NCBI GenBank assembly: GCA_963737405.1
Contig: CAVTSL010000012.1
Coordinates: 124,001 to 188,000, forward strand
From: JACCTU01 sp963737405
GTDB taxonomy: Bacteria; Actinomycetota; Thermoleophilia; Gaiellales; Gaiellaceae
Direction of reading: 5' to 3'
Length of the DNA stretch: 64,000 bases
Under the pieces are notes generated by a model. That model was not told the DNA's origin, ran no database searches, and worked only from the letters and a program-made list of their open reading frames with translations. The stretch's first letter is position 1; each line of letters opens with the position of its first letter. A program made the position numbers and the translations under genes. Positions 1 through 8,279 of this stretch are shown in pieces.

Positions 1-148
1 CCCAGGCGAGCGACGTCTGGGTGAAGCCGAGGTCGTCGCGGATCGACGGAAGCGCGACGTTCACGATCGTCCCGTCGAGGACGATCATCAGGTCGCCCAG
101 GCAGAGGACGTAGAGCGCGAGCCAGCGTGAGCGGCCGTCCAAGGTCAT
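1..148 (-). CDS. MFS drug exporter, DHA2 type, N-terminal fragment
   Basis: Only the first 49 residues are present; the gene runs off the left edge. The translation starts at an ATG and has a first membrane helix with the motif LMIVLDGTIVNVALPSI. The D-x-T-I-V-N-V-A-L-P pattern in helix 1 is typical of the 14-helix EmrB/QacA drug:H+ antiporters of the major facilitator superfamily. Substrate cannot be told from this fragment. It lies on the same strand as the MetE-like gene, after a 155-base gap in which I see no gene. Confidence 0.75.
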   Translation of the reverse strand, partial: MTLDGRSRWLALYVLCLGDLMIVLDGTIVNVALPSIRDDLGFTQTSLAW

Positions 149-303
149 CGACTGGTTCCTTTCCTCGTTCGCATCGGTCTCGAAGGGTTCGACCGTCCGG
201 CGCGCGAAAACTCATCGCTCACCCCCGCGCGGGCATGCGGACGTACCCCCATGGCCTCCGGACGGGCGAGACGCCCGCGATCTTCCCGTCGGTCTCTACC
301 CGG

Positions 304-1329
304 TCAGAGCGCCGCGCGAACGAGGCGGGCGCCCGCGACCATGGCCTCGAGCTTGGCGAACGCACGTTCGCGCGGGAGGTATTTCATGCCGCAGTCCGGC
401 GCGACCACGAGCCGCTGCGGTTCCACGACCGTGAGCGCCCTCCGGATCCGCTCGGCGACGACGTCCGGCGTCTCGACGTCGCTCGAGCCGAGGTCGAGCA
501 CGCCGAGGACGATCGTCTTGTCGGGCAGGCCGCGCAGCACCTCCGGGTCGAGGTCGGGCTGCGCCGCCTCGAGCGAGACGTGCGTCGCGCGGCAGTCGTT
601 CAGCTCGCGGAGGAAGGGATAGCCGCTGAGCCGCTCGTGGACGATCGCGGCGTAGCCGAAGCACGTGTGCAGGACCGTGTCGCCCTCGATGCCTTCGAGC
701 GCGCGGTCGATCGCCTCGACGGCGTACTCGCGCGCCGGCTCGGGGCGCGCCTGGAGGTACGGCTCGTCGATCTGCACGACGTCGGCGCCGGCCGACTTCA
801 GGTCGCGTAGCTCCTCGTTCACCGCTTCGGCGTAGGCGAGCGCGAGGCTTCGCTCGTCGGGGTAGTGGTCGTTCTGCGCCTGCTGCGTCATCGTGAACGG
901 CCCCGGGACCGTGATCTTGATCCGGCGGTCCGTGATCGAGCGGAGAAACTCGACGTCGCTCACCTCGACCGGCCGCGTTCGGCGGATCGGCCCCACGACC
1001 CGCGGCACGGGGTTCTCGTGGCCCGTGCGGTCGAGTGCGACGCCGGGCTCGTCGAGGTCGACCCCGTCGAGCGCGGTCGCGAAGCGGTTCGAGTAGCTCT
1101 CGCGCCGCATCTCGCCGTCGGTGATCACGTCGACGCCGGCGCGCTCCATGTCCTGGACCGCGATCCGGGTCGCGTCGTCCTGCGCCTCCTCGAGCTGCGG
1201 CTCCGGAACGCGCCACAGCTCGCGCGCTCGCACGCGAGGCGGCAGCCGGTCTCCGAGCCGCTCGCGGTCGATCAGCCAGTCCGGCTGGGGATAGCTCCCG
1301 ACGACGGTCGTGACGAGGACGTCGCTCAC
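304..1329 (-). CDS. MetE-like cobalamin-independent methyltransferase (catalytic domain only)
   Basis: This 341-residue protein matches the C-terminal, zinc-binding barrel of cobalamin-independent methionine synthase, not the 750-residue full MetE. The zinc ligands can be seen: His and Cys in VLHTCFGYA and the late Cys in VVAPDCGMK. The start VVGSYPQP is also typical of this short family. Such short forms transfer a methyl group to a thiol, often homocysteine, but the methyl donor of the stand-alone forms differs between lineages and is not evident here. The GTG start overlaps the stop of the upstream CoA ligase by four bases (GTGA), so the two are translationally coupled. Role inside this operon is unknown. 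Confidence 0.85.
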   Translation of the reverse strand: MSDVLVTTVVGSYPQPDWLIDRERLGDRLPPRVRARELWRVPEPQLEEAQDDATRIAVQDMERAGVDVITDGEMRRESYSNRFATALDGVDLDEPGVALDRTGHENPVPRVVGPIRRTRPVEVSDVEFLRSITDRRIKITVPGPFTMTQQAQNDHYPDERSLALAYAEAVNEELRDLKSAGADVVQIDEPYLQARPEPAREYAVEAIDRALEGIEGDTVLHTCFGYAAIVHERLSGYPFLRELNDCRATHVSLEAAQPDLDPEVLRGLPDKTIVLGVLDLGSSDVETPDVVAERIRRALTVVEPQRLVVAPDCGMKYLPRERAFAKLEAMVAGARLVRAAL

Positions 1330-2618
1330 GAGCGCTCGACGAGCGTCGACTTGTACTCGCTGCGCTCGAGGCTCCCCCACGGCACGAGATCGACGGCGGT
1401 CTGGACGACGAGCACCTCGCGCAGGCGCTCGCGGATCGCGCTTGCGAGCCTGTCGTCGCGCTCGGTCCCGCGCGCGAGCTCGACGCGCACGGGCAGCGGC
1501 GGCTCCTGCTTCACCCCGTCGGCGCGCGGCGTCACGAGCACGTTGCCGCTGACGTTCGGCGCGAACGCGCTCACCACCTCGCGGATCGCCGACGGGAAGA
1601 CGTTCACACCCCGGACGATCAGCATGTCGTCGGTTCGCCCGATGCACCGCACTCGCGGGCCGGTGCGGCCGCACGCGCACGGGCCCGTCCGGATCTCGAC
1701 GTGGTCGCGGGTCCGGAAGCGCAGGAGCGGCGCCGCGCGATGCTGCAGATGCGTGAGCACGAGCTCGCCGGTCGCGCCGTCGTCCGGCTCGACTGCGCGC
1801 CCGGTCTCGGGGTCGATCAGCTCGGCGTGCACGAAGCCGCGTGCGCCGAGGTGCATCCCGCTCTGCTCCTCGCACTCGCCCCAGAGCGAGACGCCGATGT
1901 CGCCGATCCCCATCGCCTCGGTCACCTTCGCGCCCCACCCGTCCTCCAGCTTCGCGCGGAACGCCGGCTCGCCGCCGCCCGGCTCGCCGGCGACGAGCAC
2001 GCGCTCGACGCTCGACGCTCGCAGGTCGATGCCGCGCTCCGCGGCCCATTCGACGAGGTAGGCCGCGTACGAGGGCGTGAGCACGACCGCCTCGGGCCGG
2101 AGCAGCTCGACCGCCCGCATCAGGCGCTCGGTGTTGCCCGTGCCGACCGGGATGTGGGTGAGGCCGATGAGCTCGAACGCGCCGAGCGCCGCCCCGGCGA
2201 CGAACGGGCCGGCGTTGTAGGTCGAGACGATGCGCTGGCCAGGCGCGATCCCCGAGGCCGCGTAGCTCCGCGCCGACCCGGTCACCCAGTTCTCGAGGTC
2301 GCCGGCGGTCAGCGGGATGTAGCTCGGCGTCCCGGTCGTCCCGCTCGTCGAGTAGATGCGGACGATCTCGGATCGCGTCGCGCAGAGGTGCGCGCCGACC
2401 GGGTTGTCCGGTGTGACGGTCGCGCGCAGCTCGCGCTTGTCCGTGAGCGGCAGCTCAGCGATCTCCGCGAGCCCGCCGAGGTCGCTCGGAGCCTCGCCGA
2501 GCTTCGCTTTGTAGAACGCCGACCGGTGGAGGAGGTACTGGAGCTGCGCCCGATAGCTCGCGTCGTCGAGTGCGAGCTGCTCGTCCCACGGACGCGTCTC
2601 GACATCAGGCTGGAGCAT
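1326..2618 (-). CDS. Phenylacetate-CoA ligase-like AMP-forming acid:CoA ligase
   Basis: A 430-residue protein, the usual length of PaaK-type ligases. It carries the ATP-binding loop YSTSGTTGTPSY near residue 95, a Cys-rich insert CACGRTGPR and the hinge region GRTDDMLIVRGVNVFP that separates the two domains. Family members activate an aryl or other carboxylic acid with ATP and join it to CoA. The true substrate cannot be read from the sequence. The ATG start overlaps the end of the citryl-CoA lyase gene by 14 bases, and the stop overlaps the MetE-like gene by four, so all three form one transcript. The combination may make or break down a carboxylic acid, but no known pathway comes to mind. 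Confidence 0.85.
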   Translation of the reverse strand: MLQPDVETRPWDEQLALDDASYRAQLQYLLHRSAFYKAKLGEAPSDLGGLAEIAELPLTDKRELRATVTPDNPVGAHLCATRSEIVRIYSTSGTTGTPSYIPLTAGDLENWVTGSARSYAASGIAPGQRIVSTYNAGPFVAGAALGAFELIGLTHIPVGTGNTERLMRAVELLRPEAVVLTPSYAAYLVEWAAERGIDLRASSVERVLVAGEPGGGEPAFRAKLEDGWGAKVTEAMGIGDIGVSLWGECEEQSGMHLGARGFVHAELIDPETGRAVEPDDGATGELVLTHLQHRAAPLLRFRTRDHVEIRTGPCACGRTGPRVRCIGRTDDMLIVRGVNVFPSAIREVVSAFAPNVSGNVLVTPRADGVKQEPPLPVRVELARGTERDDRLASAIRERLREVLVVQTAVDLVPWGSLERSEYKSTLVERS

Positions 2619-3389
2619 CAGGCTCGTACTCGACGGCTTCCTCGGCCGCGCGCGCCATCGCGAAGCCCGTCGGGCTTTGCCGCTCCTCCGCGAGATGTGC
2701 GAGCAGCCCCGCGGTCCGCGCGAGGATCGGCACGGCCTTCGCGGCATCGGGTGGAAATCCAAGGTCGAGCAGCACGGCGGCGATCGGCATCGAGACGTTC
2801 ATCGTGAGCGGCCTCCCCCATGCGTCGGCGACGGCGTCGCGGAACGACCGCGCGAGCAGGACGTGCGGACCGCTGACGCCGCGCTCGTCGGCGAGCTCGA
2901 GGATCCGCTCCGCGCGAGGGTCGAGCGGGCGGTGCACCGGATGGCCGAACCCGGGCGCCTTCCCGCCGGCGTCGTGGATCGCGCGCGTCGCCTCACGGGC
3001 GACGTCGGCCGGCTCCGCGCCCGCGTCCACCTTCGCCTGGGCTTCGGCGAGCAGGCGGGCGCACTCCTCCGACGTCCCGAGGACGACCGGCCCCGCGCCG
3101 AGGATCCCCGCCGCAACAGCGCCCTGGAGCGAACCCGGATCGGCCGCGAGCGTCATCCTCGCCGCGACGTTCGTCGGCATCATCCCGTGCTCCGCGATCG
3201 CGACGAGCAGCAGATCGAGGAAGAACCGCTGCTCCTCGGTCGGCTCGTCGCCGGTCAGCAGGAGGTGGAAGTACTCCGTGAAGCTCAACCGGCCCATCAG
3301 GTCGCCGGTGAGGTCGCGCCCGCGCACCTCGACGCGTCGGGAGACGCCCGGCTGATGGAGCTGACAGGGCCCGTCTCACCGATCGACAT
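2605..3389 (-). CDS. Citryl-CoA lyase / citrate synthase-like protein (apparent frame break)
   Basis: The main reading frame (from a GTG at 3327) starts inside a conserved block VRGRDLTGDLMGRLSFTEY, so it lacks its first residues. An ATG at 3389 opens MSIGETGPVSSISRASPD in another frame, and adding one base near 3333-3338 joins the two as PDRVEVRGRDL, as expected for the family. Later motifs include GFGHPVHRPLDPRA (active-site His) and the conserved Arg-containing C-terminus. About 262 residues after repair, the length of stand-alone citryl-CoA lyases, which cleave citryl-CoA to acetyl-CoA and oxaloacetate; some relatives act on other substrates. First gene of the three-gene operon. Confidence 0.75.
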
Positions 3390-3449
3390 CCGGCTCGCGA
3401 CGGTACGTGCGGTGTGCCCGACCGTCAAGCGACGGCGTCCTGTATTCGC

Positions 3450-4118
3450 TCAGCGCTCCGAAGGCTCGCCTGGTCGGATCAGCCCGGTCTCGTATGCGAC
3501 GACGACAGCCTGAACGCGATCGCGGAGCCCGAGCTTCGCGAGGATGTGCGTGACGTGTGTGCGCACCGTCGCTTCGCTGACGAAGAGGCGGCCGGCGATC
3601 TCCGCGTTCGAGAGTCCGCGGGCGATGAGCACGAGCACCTCGCGCTCGCGCTCGGTCAGATCGTCGAGCTCGACAGGCGGGCCCGAGCTCGGCGCGGGAC
3701 GCCGAACGTAGTCCTCGATGAGCCGCCGGACGAGCGCCGGAGCCATCAGCGCGTCGCCGGCCGCGACCGTGCGCACCGCGGAGACGAGCTGATCGCGCAG
3801 CGCGTCCTTGAGCAGGAACCCGCTCGCGCCGGCCTTCATGGCTTCGTAGACGTACTCGTCGAGGTCGAACGTCGTGAGCATGAGCACGCGCGGCGCATCA
3901 CCGTCCCGGAGCAGCTGCCTCGTCGCCTCGATGCCGTCGACGCCCGGCATGCGGACGTCCATCAGCACGACGTCCGGCCGGAGCGTCCGCGCGACGGACA
4001 CGGCCTCGCCGCCGTCGACTGCTTCACCGACGACCTCGAGATCCTCCTCCATCTCGAGGATTGCGCGGAAGCCCGCCCGCACGAGGACCTGGTCGTCGGC
4101 GATGAGGACGCGGATCAC
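3450..4118 (-). CDS. NarL/FixJ-family response regulator
   Basis: 222 residues. The receiver domain (about 1-120) has the acidic pair ADD near residue 8, the phospho-acceptor Asp54 in VLMDVRMPG and a Lys in LLKDAL. The LuxR-type helix-turn-helix is at about 152-212 (LTEREREVLVLIARGLSNAEI). It should be phosphorylated by the kinase immediately upstream; the GTG start overlaps the kinase stop by four bases. Its targets are unknown. The divergent membrane-protein gene at 5383 is the nearest candidate. Confidence 0.95.
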   Translation of the reverse strand: MIRVLIADDQVLVRAGFRAILEMEEDLEVVGEAVDGGEAVSVARTLRPDVVLMDVRMPGVDGIEATRQLLRDGDAPRVLMLTTFDLDEYVYEAMKAGASGFLLKDALRDQLVSAVRTVAAGDALMAPALVRRLIEDYVRRPAPSSGPPVELDDLTEREREVLVLIARGLSNAEIAGRLFVSEATVRTHVTHILAKLGLRDRVQAVVVAYETGLIRPGEPSER

Positions 4119-5273
4119 GCAGTTCCAAGCGGGAGCCTTGCACGCACCGAGAATCCCCCCTCCGCGCGCCGGCCGGTCTCGAGCGTCCCACCGTAGAGCC
4201 GCACCCGCTCACGCATGCCGGTGATCCCGTGCCCGTGCGGGCCGCCGTTGGTGCTCCCGCGCCCGTCGTCGAGCACTTCGAGCTCCACGTCGTTCGCGCC
4301 GTACCGAACGGTGACGTGCGCGCTCGCGGGCCGAGCGTGCTTCAGCGCGTTCGTCAGCGCCTCCTGAACGATTCGGTACGCCGACAGGTCGACTCCGGTC
4401 GGCAGCGGCCGCGGTTCACCCTCGATCGTGAGCTCGATCGGCAGCCCGACGTCCCTCATCTGTTCGACGAGCGCTCGGAGCTGAGTCAGCCCGGGTTGCG
4501 GCCCGAGCTCGGGCCCGCCTTCGGCAGCGCGCAGCAATCCGAGCATGCGCCGCAGCTCCCCGAGCGCCTGGCGCCCGGAGCTCGTGATCGCCACGAACGC
4601 CTCGCGCGCTCGCGCCGGCTCGTCCTCGACCAGTGCCTCTCCGGCCTGGGCCTGCACCACGATCGTGCTCACGCTGTGCGCGACGACGTCGTGCAGCTCG
4701 CGCGCGAGGCGGGCGCGCTCGTCGACGACGGCCGCGCGCTCTCGCTGCCTCCTGCTCGCGTCGAAGCGCCTCCAGCAGGAGGTTCTGACGTCGGACGATC
4801 CTCCCCGCTCCCCACGCGGCCCCGATCAGGACCCAGGCGAAGACCGCATCCGCGAGGCCCGAGGGCAGGCTCAGAGCGAGCGCCCCGACGAGCCCGGCGA
4901 CGGCCCTCCGCCGGTCCGAGTACGCAGCGACGGAATACGCAGCGACGAGCGCCGCGGTCAAAAGGGACAGCCCGTCGGGCGGAGTCGTCAACACCTCCTG
5001 AAGCGCCGCGGCGCCGAACACGACGAGCACGGTTGCCAACGGAAGCCGGCGGCGAAGTGCGAGCGGGAGCGTCATCGCAAGCGCGGTCGGCACGAGAACG
5101 GCCTTCTCGCCCTCGATCGGCCCCGTCGCGAGAAATCCGCCGGGCCAGAAGATCTCGATCAGGGCCAGCGATGCGAGCCCGAGCGCGACCAGGAGATCGA
5201 AGAGACGTCGGGCGTGTGGAGCGACGCGACCGACCACTCGTTGAACGTAGCGCAGCGGCACCGCTCGTTCCAT
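4115..5273 (-). CDS. Membrane sensor histidine kinase, HPK7 type (apparent frame break)
   Basis: The N-terminal half starts at an ATG at 5273 and has four or five hydrophobic helices and then the cytoplasmic lead-in ALRREQEAA. The C-terminal half, in another frame, carries the phospho-accepting box RLARELHDVVAHS, the N box IVQEALTNALKHA and a G box DDGRGS followed by GHGITGMRERV. Adding one base in the stretch 4742-4752 joins them as EQEAARERAAVVDERARLARELHDVV. The repaired protein is about 386 residues and matches the NarL-partner kinases of actinobacteria (HATPase_c_5, DUF4118-less type). The signal sensed by the membrane part is not known. Confidence 0.8.
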
Positions 5274-5365
5274 CAGCGCAGAGGTTGATGTCGGGCGCGC
5301 AGAATCGTCGTCGACGCTGAGGAAGAACGAGAGCGCCGACCGATGCGCCGTTCTCCGCTCCGTCC

Positions 5366-5371
5366 TAGCGT
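5366..5371 (+). promoter_or_regulatory. Putative -10 element TAGCGT for the 5383 gene
   Basis: TAGCGT (form TANNNT) lies 11 bases before the ATG at 5383, with no Shine-Dalgarno sequence between. This suggests a leaderless or nearly leaderless transcript. The same hexamer recurs before other genes in this window (8248, 19849 minus, 30953 minus, 37684). No clear -35 was seen. Confidence 0.35.
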
Positions 5372-5382
5372 GGCTCGGGTCC

Positions 5383-6243
5383 ATGAGCGCGCGTCGCAAC
5401 ATCCGGTCAGCTGCAGGTTGGGCTCCGCTCGTCCTCTCGTCCGTCCTCGTCGCCGCCGCCGCGATCCTCGTGCGCGGGGCCCCGACCGACGTCCCCGGAC
5501 TCGAGGTCGCGACGACCGAGGACGTCGTGGACGACGTGCTCATCCTGGCGTTCCCGCTCGTCGCCGCGCTCATCCTGGCGCGGGAGCCGCGGAACCTGTT
5601 CGCGTGGGCGTTCGCTCTCGTGGGCCTCTGCCACGAGGCGAAAGCCTTCGCCGGCAGCTACGCAACGTACGCGACGTTCACGAACCCGGGATCGCTGCCG
5701 GCGGCGCGTTTGATGTCACTCGTGAGCGACATGCTCCTCGTGCCGACGTTCGTCCTCGTTGTCGTGCTGATTCCGCTCCTCTTCCCGACGGGGAAGCCGC
5801 CCACGAGGCGATGGTGGCTTTTCGGAGCAGCGGCATGCACAGCCGTCGTCTCCGCCGTCACGTCGATGGCGATCCGACCCGGTCCGGTCGACGAGGACGT
5901 GCCCTCCTCCGGGCTGAATCCGCTCGGGATCGCCGGAGCCGGAGGTGTCGCGAACGCGCTCGAGGTCGTCGCGCTCGCTCTCCTCGCCGTCGCTGCGCTG
6001 GGGGCATTCGCGTCGGTGGTCGTTCGGACACGTCGTTCCCGCGGCGACGAGCGACGCCAGCTGAAGATCTTCTTCGCCGCCGTCGCCGTCGTCTTCGCCG
6101 TGTTCTTCCTTCCCGATGAGCCGCTCGGCCTCGGGGGCGAGGCCGCGCAGGTCGCCCTCGCATTCGTCGGCATCCTCGCGTTCCCGGTCGCGGTCGCGAT
6201 CGCGCTCTGCCGGCCGCGATCCAAGGAGGTCGAGCGGGGCAGC
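5383..6243 (+). CDS. Polytopic membrane protein running in frame into dinB
   Basis: About 287 residues with six or seven hydrophobic segments. The pattern (LFPTGKPPTRRWW after helix 4, FFLPDEP, and a final helix FVGILAFPVAVAIAL) resembles the sensor part of actinobacterial histidine kinases whose last helix is usually followed by RYRLYDID and a kinase core. Here that core is missing: after CRPRSKEVERGS the frame continues with no stop into DNA polymerase IV. Either the sensor lost its kinase domain, its stop was lost, or the assembly has joined two pieces. It is divergent from the two-component system, so it may belong to the same regulon. Confidence 0.6.
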
Positions 6244-7452
6244 ATGTGCGAACATATGTTCGTGCAGGCTGAGGCGACGATCCTGCACGCAGACGTCGAC
6301 GCCTTCTACGCGTCCGTCGAGCAGCGCGACGATCCGCGCCTGCGGGGCCGCCCGGTGATCGTCGGCGCCGGCGTCGTGCTCGCGGCGAGCTACGAGGCGA
6401 AGGCTCACGGTGTCCGAACCGCGATGGGAGGCCGGCAGGCGCGGCGGCTCTGCCCCCACGCCGTCGTGGTCCCTCCGCGGATGGCTGCCTACTCGGAGGC
6501 GAGCAAGGCGTTGCTTCGCGTCTTCGACGACGCAACGCCGGTCGTCGAGGCGCTGTCGATCGACGAGGCGTTCCTCGACGTCCGCGGCATGAGGAGGATC
6601 GCCGGCTCCCCGACCGAGATCGCGATGCGGCTGCGGCGCGACGTCCGCGAGCACGTCGGGCTGCCGATCACGATCGGCGTCGCGAGGACGAAGTTCCTCG
6701 CGAAGGTGGCGAGCGGCGTCGCGAAGCCGGACGGGCTGCTCGTCGTCCCGCCCGACCGCGAGCTGGCGTTCCTGCACCGGCTTCCCGTGGAACGCCTCTG
6801 GGGCGTCGGCGACAAGACGGCGGAGAAGCTGCACAACCGCGGCATCACGACGGTCGGACAGGTCGCGCGGCTCGAGCAGGGTGCGCTCGTCGCGATGCTC
6901 GGCGCCGGGTCCGGTCGCCAGCTCCACGCGCTGGCGCACAACCGCGATCCGCGGCTCGTGCGCGCCGGCCGGCGACGGGGATCTGTCGGCGCACAGTGCG
7001 CGCTCGGCCGTCGCCGGATGTCGCGCGAGGCCGTCGACGCCGTGCTCGTCGGGCTCGTGGAGCGCGTGACGCGCCGGATGCGCAAGGCCGGGCGGATCGG
7101 CCGCACGGTCGTCCTGCGGCTCCGCTTCAACGACTTCTCGCGCGTCACCCGCTCGCACACGCTCCCGTGGCCGACGGCCGAGACGCACACGATCCTCAGC
7201 ACCGCCCGCTGGCTGCTGCTCACCGCCTCGCCGATGGTCGACCGGCGAGGGCTCACGCTCGTCGGCGTCGCGGTCGCCAACCTCGTGGACGACCCGCCGC
7301 GTCAGCTCCCGCTGCCGCTCGATCCGCGCGGCGACGGTGCGCTCGACGACGCGGTCGATGCGATCCGCGAGCGGTACGGATCCGGCGCGATCACCCGGGC
7401 CGTGCTCCTCGGGCGCGACCCGGGATTGATCGTGCCGTTACTCCCCGACTAG
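6244..7452 (+). CDS. dinB: DNA polymerase IV (Y-family translesion polymerase)
   Basis: Motifs: ILHADVDAFYASVEQRDDP with the first catalytic Asp, LSIDEAFLDV with the Asp-Glu pair, GVARTKFLAKVAS, and the helix-hairpin-helix LWGVGDKTAEKLHNRGI. Near the C-terminus RQLPLPLD looks like a sliding-clamp binding motif. About 402 residues from the ATG at 6244, a normal length. This start is favoured by AAGGAGGT at 6223-6230, although ATG 6256 is also possible. A perfect LexA palindrome covers codons 2-7, so the gene is very probably SOS-induced. The reading frame upstream is open into the membrane-protein gene, with no stop in between. Confidence 0.9.
   Translation: MCEHMFVQAEATILHADVDAFYASVEQRDDPRLRGRPVIVGAGVVLAASYEAKAHGVRTAMGGRQARRLCPHAVVVPPRMAAYSEASKALLRVFDDATPVVEALSIDEAFLDVRGMRRIAGSPTEIAMRLRRDVREHVGLPITIGVARTKFLAKVASGVAKPDGLLVVPPDRELAFLHRLPVERLWGVGDKTAEKLHNRGITTVGQVARLEQGALVAMLGAGSGRQLHALAHNRDPRLVRAGRRRGSVGAQCALGRRRMSREAVDAVLVGLVERVTRRMRKAGRIGRTVVLRLRFNDFSRVTRSHTLPWPTAETHTILSTARWLLLTASPMVDRRGLTLVGVAVANLVDDPPRQLPLPLDPRGDGALDDAVDAIRERYGSGAITRAVLLGRDPGLIVPLLPD
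6249..6262. promoter_or_regulatory. LexA (SOS) box CGAACATATGTTCG
   Basis: A perfect 14-base palindrome that matches the Gram-positive/actinobacterial LexA consensus CGAAC-N4-GTTCG. It lies within the first codons of dinB and is read as CEHMF. A repressor bound here would block transcription of dinB and also read-through from the upstream membrane-protein gene. Confidence 0.85.
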
Positions 7453-7510
7453 GGAGGGCTTGGCGAAACAGGCGCTGTGCCGCCGGGCCGTTCCACCAAG
7501 CCCTCCTAGC
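7450..7510. repeat. Inverted-repeat element between convergent genes (copy 1)
   Basis: Left arm AGGGAGGGCTTGGCGAAAC and right arm GTTCCACCAAGCCCTCCT face each other across about 25 bases and fill nearly the whole gap between dinB and the convergent gene at 7514. The left arm includes the dinB stop TAG. All arms resemble those of the element at 27002-27157, giving a shared consensus close to AGGAGGGCTTGGCGGAACGG. It could act as a bidirectional terminator; there is no T-run. Confidence 0.7.
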
Positions 7511-7513
7511 GGC

Positions 7514-8040
7514 CTACGTCAGGGCCGCGCAGAACGCAGCCTGCTCTTCGGGGTTCTGGTCGAGCACCGGATTGCCGTGGAAGATCTCGGGCTCCGGCGG
7601 AAGGATCGACTCCCGCTGGTACCCGGCCCACATCGTGATGGTCTTCCCGCCGGGCAGCTTGTACCGCGCGAGCAGCCCATGGTCGGTGAAGACGATCTCC
7701 GGGCTCGCCGTCTCGGTGAACTTGGCCGTGCGGATGAGCGTGTGCCCGTTGCCCGTCGCGGTTCCGACCGAGGTCATGTGCGCCACGGCGCGCGGCGGGT
7801 TCTCGAAGAAGTAGATCGTTCCGGTGACCTCGTAGTCGATCGTCACGCGAAGTCGCACCGCGTCCCGGCCGGAAGCTCGTTGTGGACCGAGAAGCTGAAC
7901 GTGCAGATCTCGGGGCCCGGGAGGTTCACGGTCGGGTCGTCCGGACACCGATTCGGTCCGACGCCGGCCTGCGCCGGCGAGCCGAGCACGGCGATGGTCA
8001 TCGCCGCACCGATTGCGAGCAGTATCCAGAGCGCTTTCAT
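7514..8040 (-). CDS. Small secreted protein of unknown function (apparent frame break)
   Basis: The ATG at 8040 is preceded by a strong GAGGAGG and opens a clear signal peptide (MKALWILLAIGAAMTIAVLG, cleavage after PAQA). The mature part has several Cys residues (NRCPDD, PEICTF, GTRCDF). The frame breaks near 7845-7850; adding one base joins DFA to VTIDYEVTGTIYFFENP and continues to the stop at 7514. The repaired protein is about 175 residues and looks like a beta-rich exported domain. I do not recognise the family. It is divergent from the large BTAD regulator at 8280 and shares its 240-base promoter region, so it is the natural first target of that regulator. Confidence 0.65.
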
Positions 8041-8247
8041 TCGGAGCCTCCTCTGTCGTTGTCGTCCTTGTCGAGCTCGGCCGAGCACGCGGGTGCCAAT
8101 GCGAGCAGCGCCGACGCGACCACGACGACCACTCCGATTCGGAGGAGCCGTCGGCGGAGAGCGAGTTCGCAAGGCACGCCGCGATCGTGCGAGCAAGCCC
8201 TCTCAGGCACCTCTCAAGGCGCTCTCGACCCTCGTTCGGAACGGTGC

Positions 8248-8253
8248 TAGCGT
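8248..8253 (+). promoter_or_regulatory. Putative -10 element TAGCGT for the BTAD regulator
   Basis: TAGCGT 26 bases before the GTG start at 8280, followed by a good Shine-Dalgarno GAAGGAGA. It fits a short leader in the divergent region between the secreted-protein gene and the regulator. Confidence 0.35.
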
Positions 8254-8279
8254 CGTCGGCACCGAGCCGAAGGAGACTC

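Noticed and set aside
4115..5273. Histidine kinase as a true pseudogene
   Set aside because: Only one base is out of place, both halves keep all motifs, and the partner regulator is intact; the same type of break is found in essential genes of this window.
4229..5320. Long plus-strand frame of 363 codons opposite the histidine kinase
   Set aside because: Arg/Pro-rich text without any motif; it is the complement of a recognised kinase gene. Similar antisense frames occur opposite most genes because of the very high GC content.
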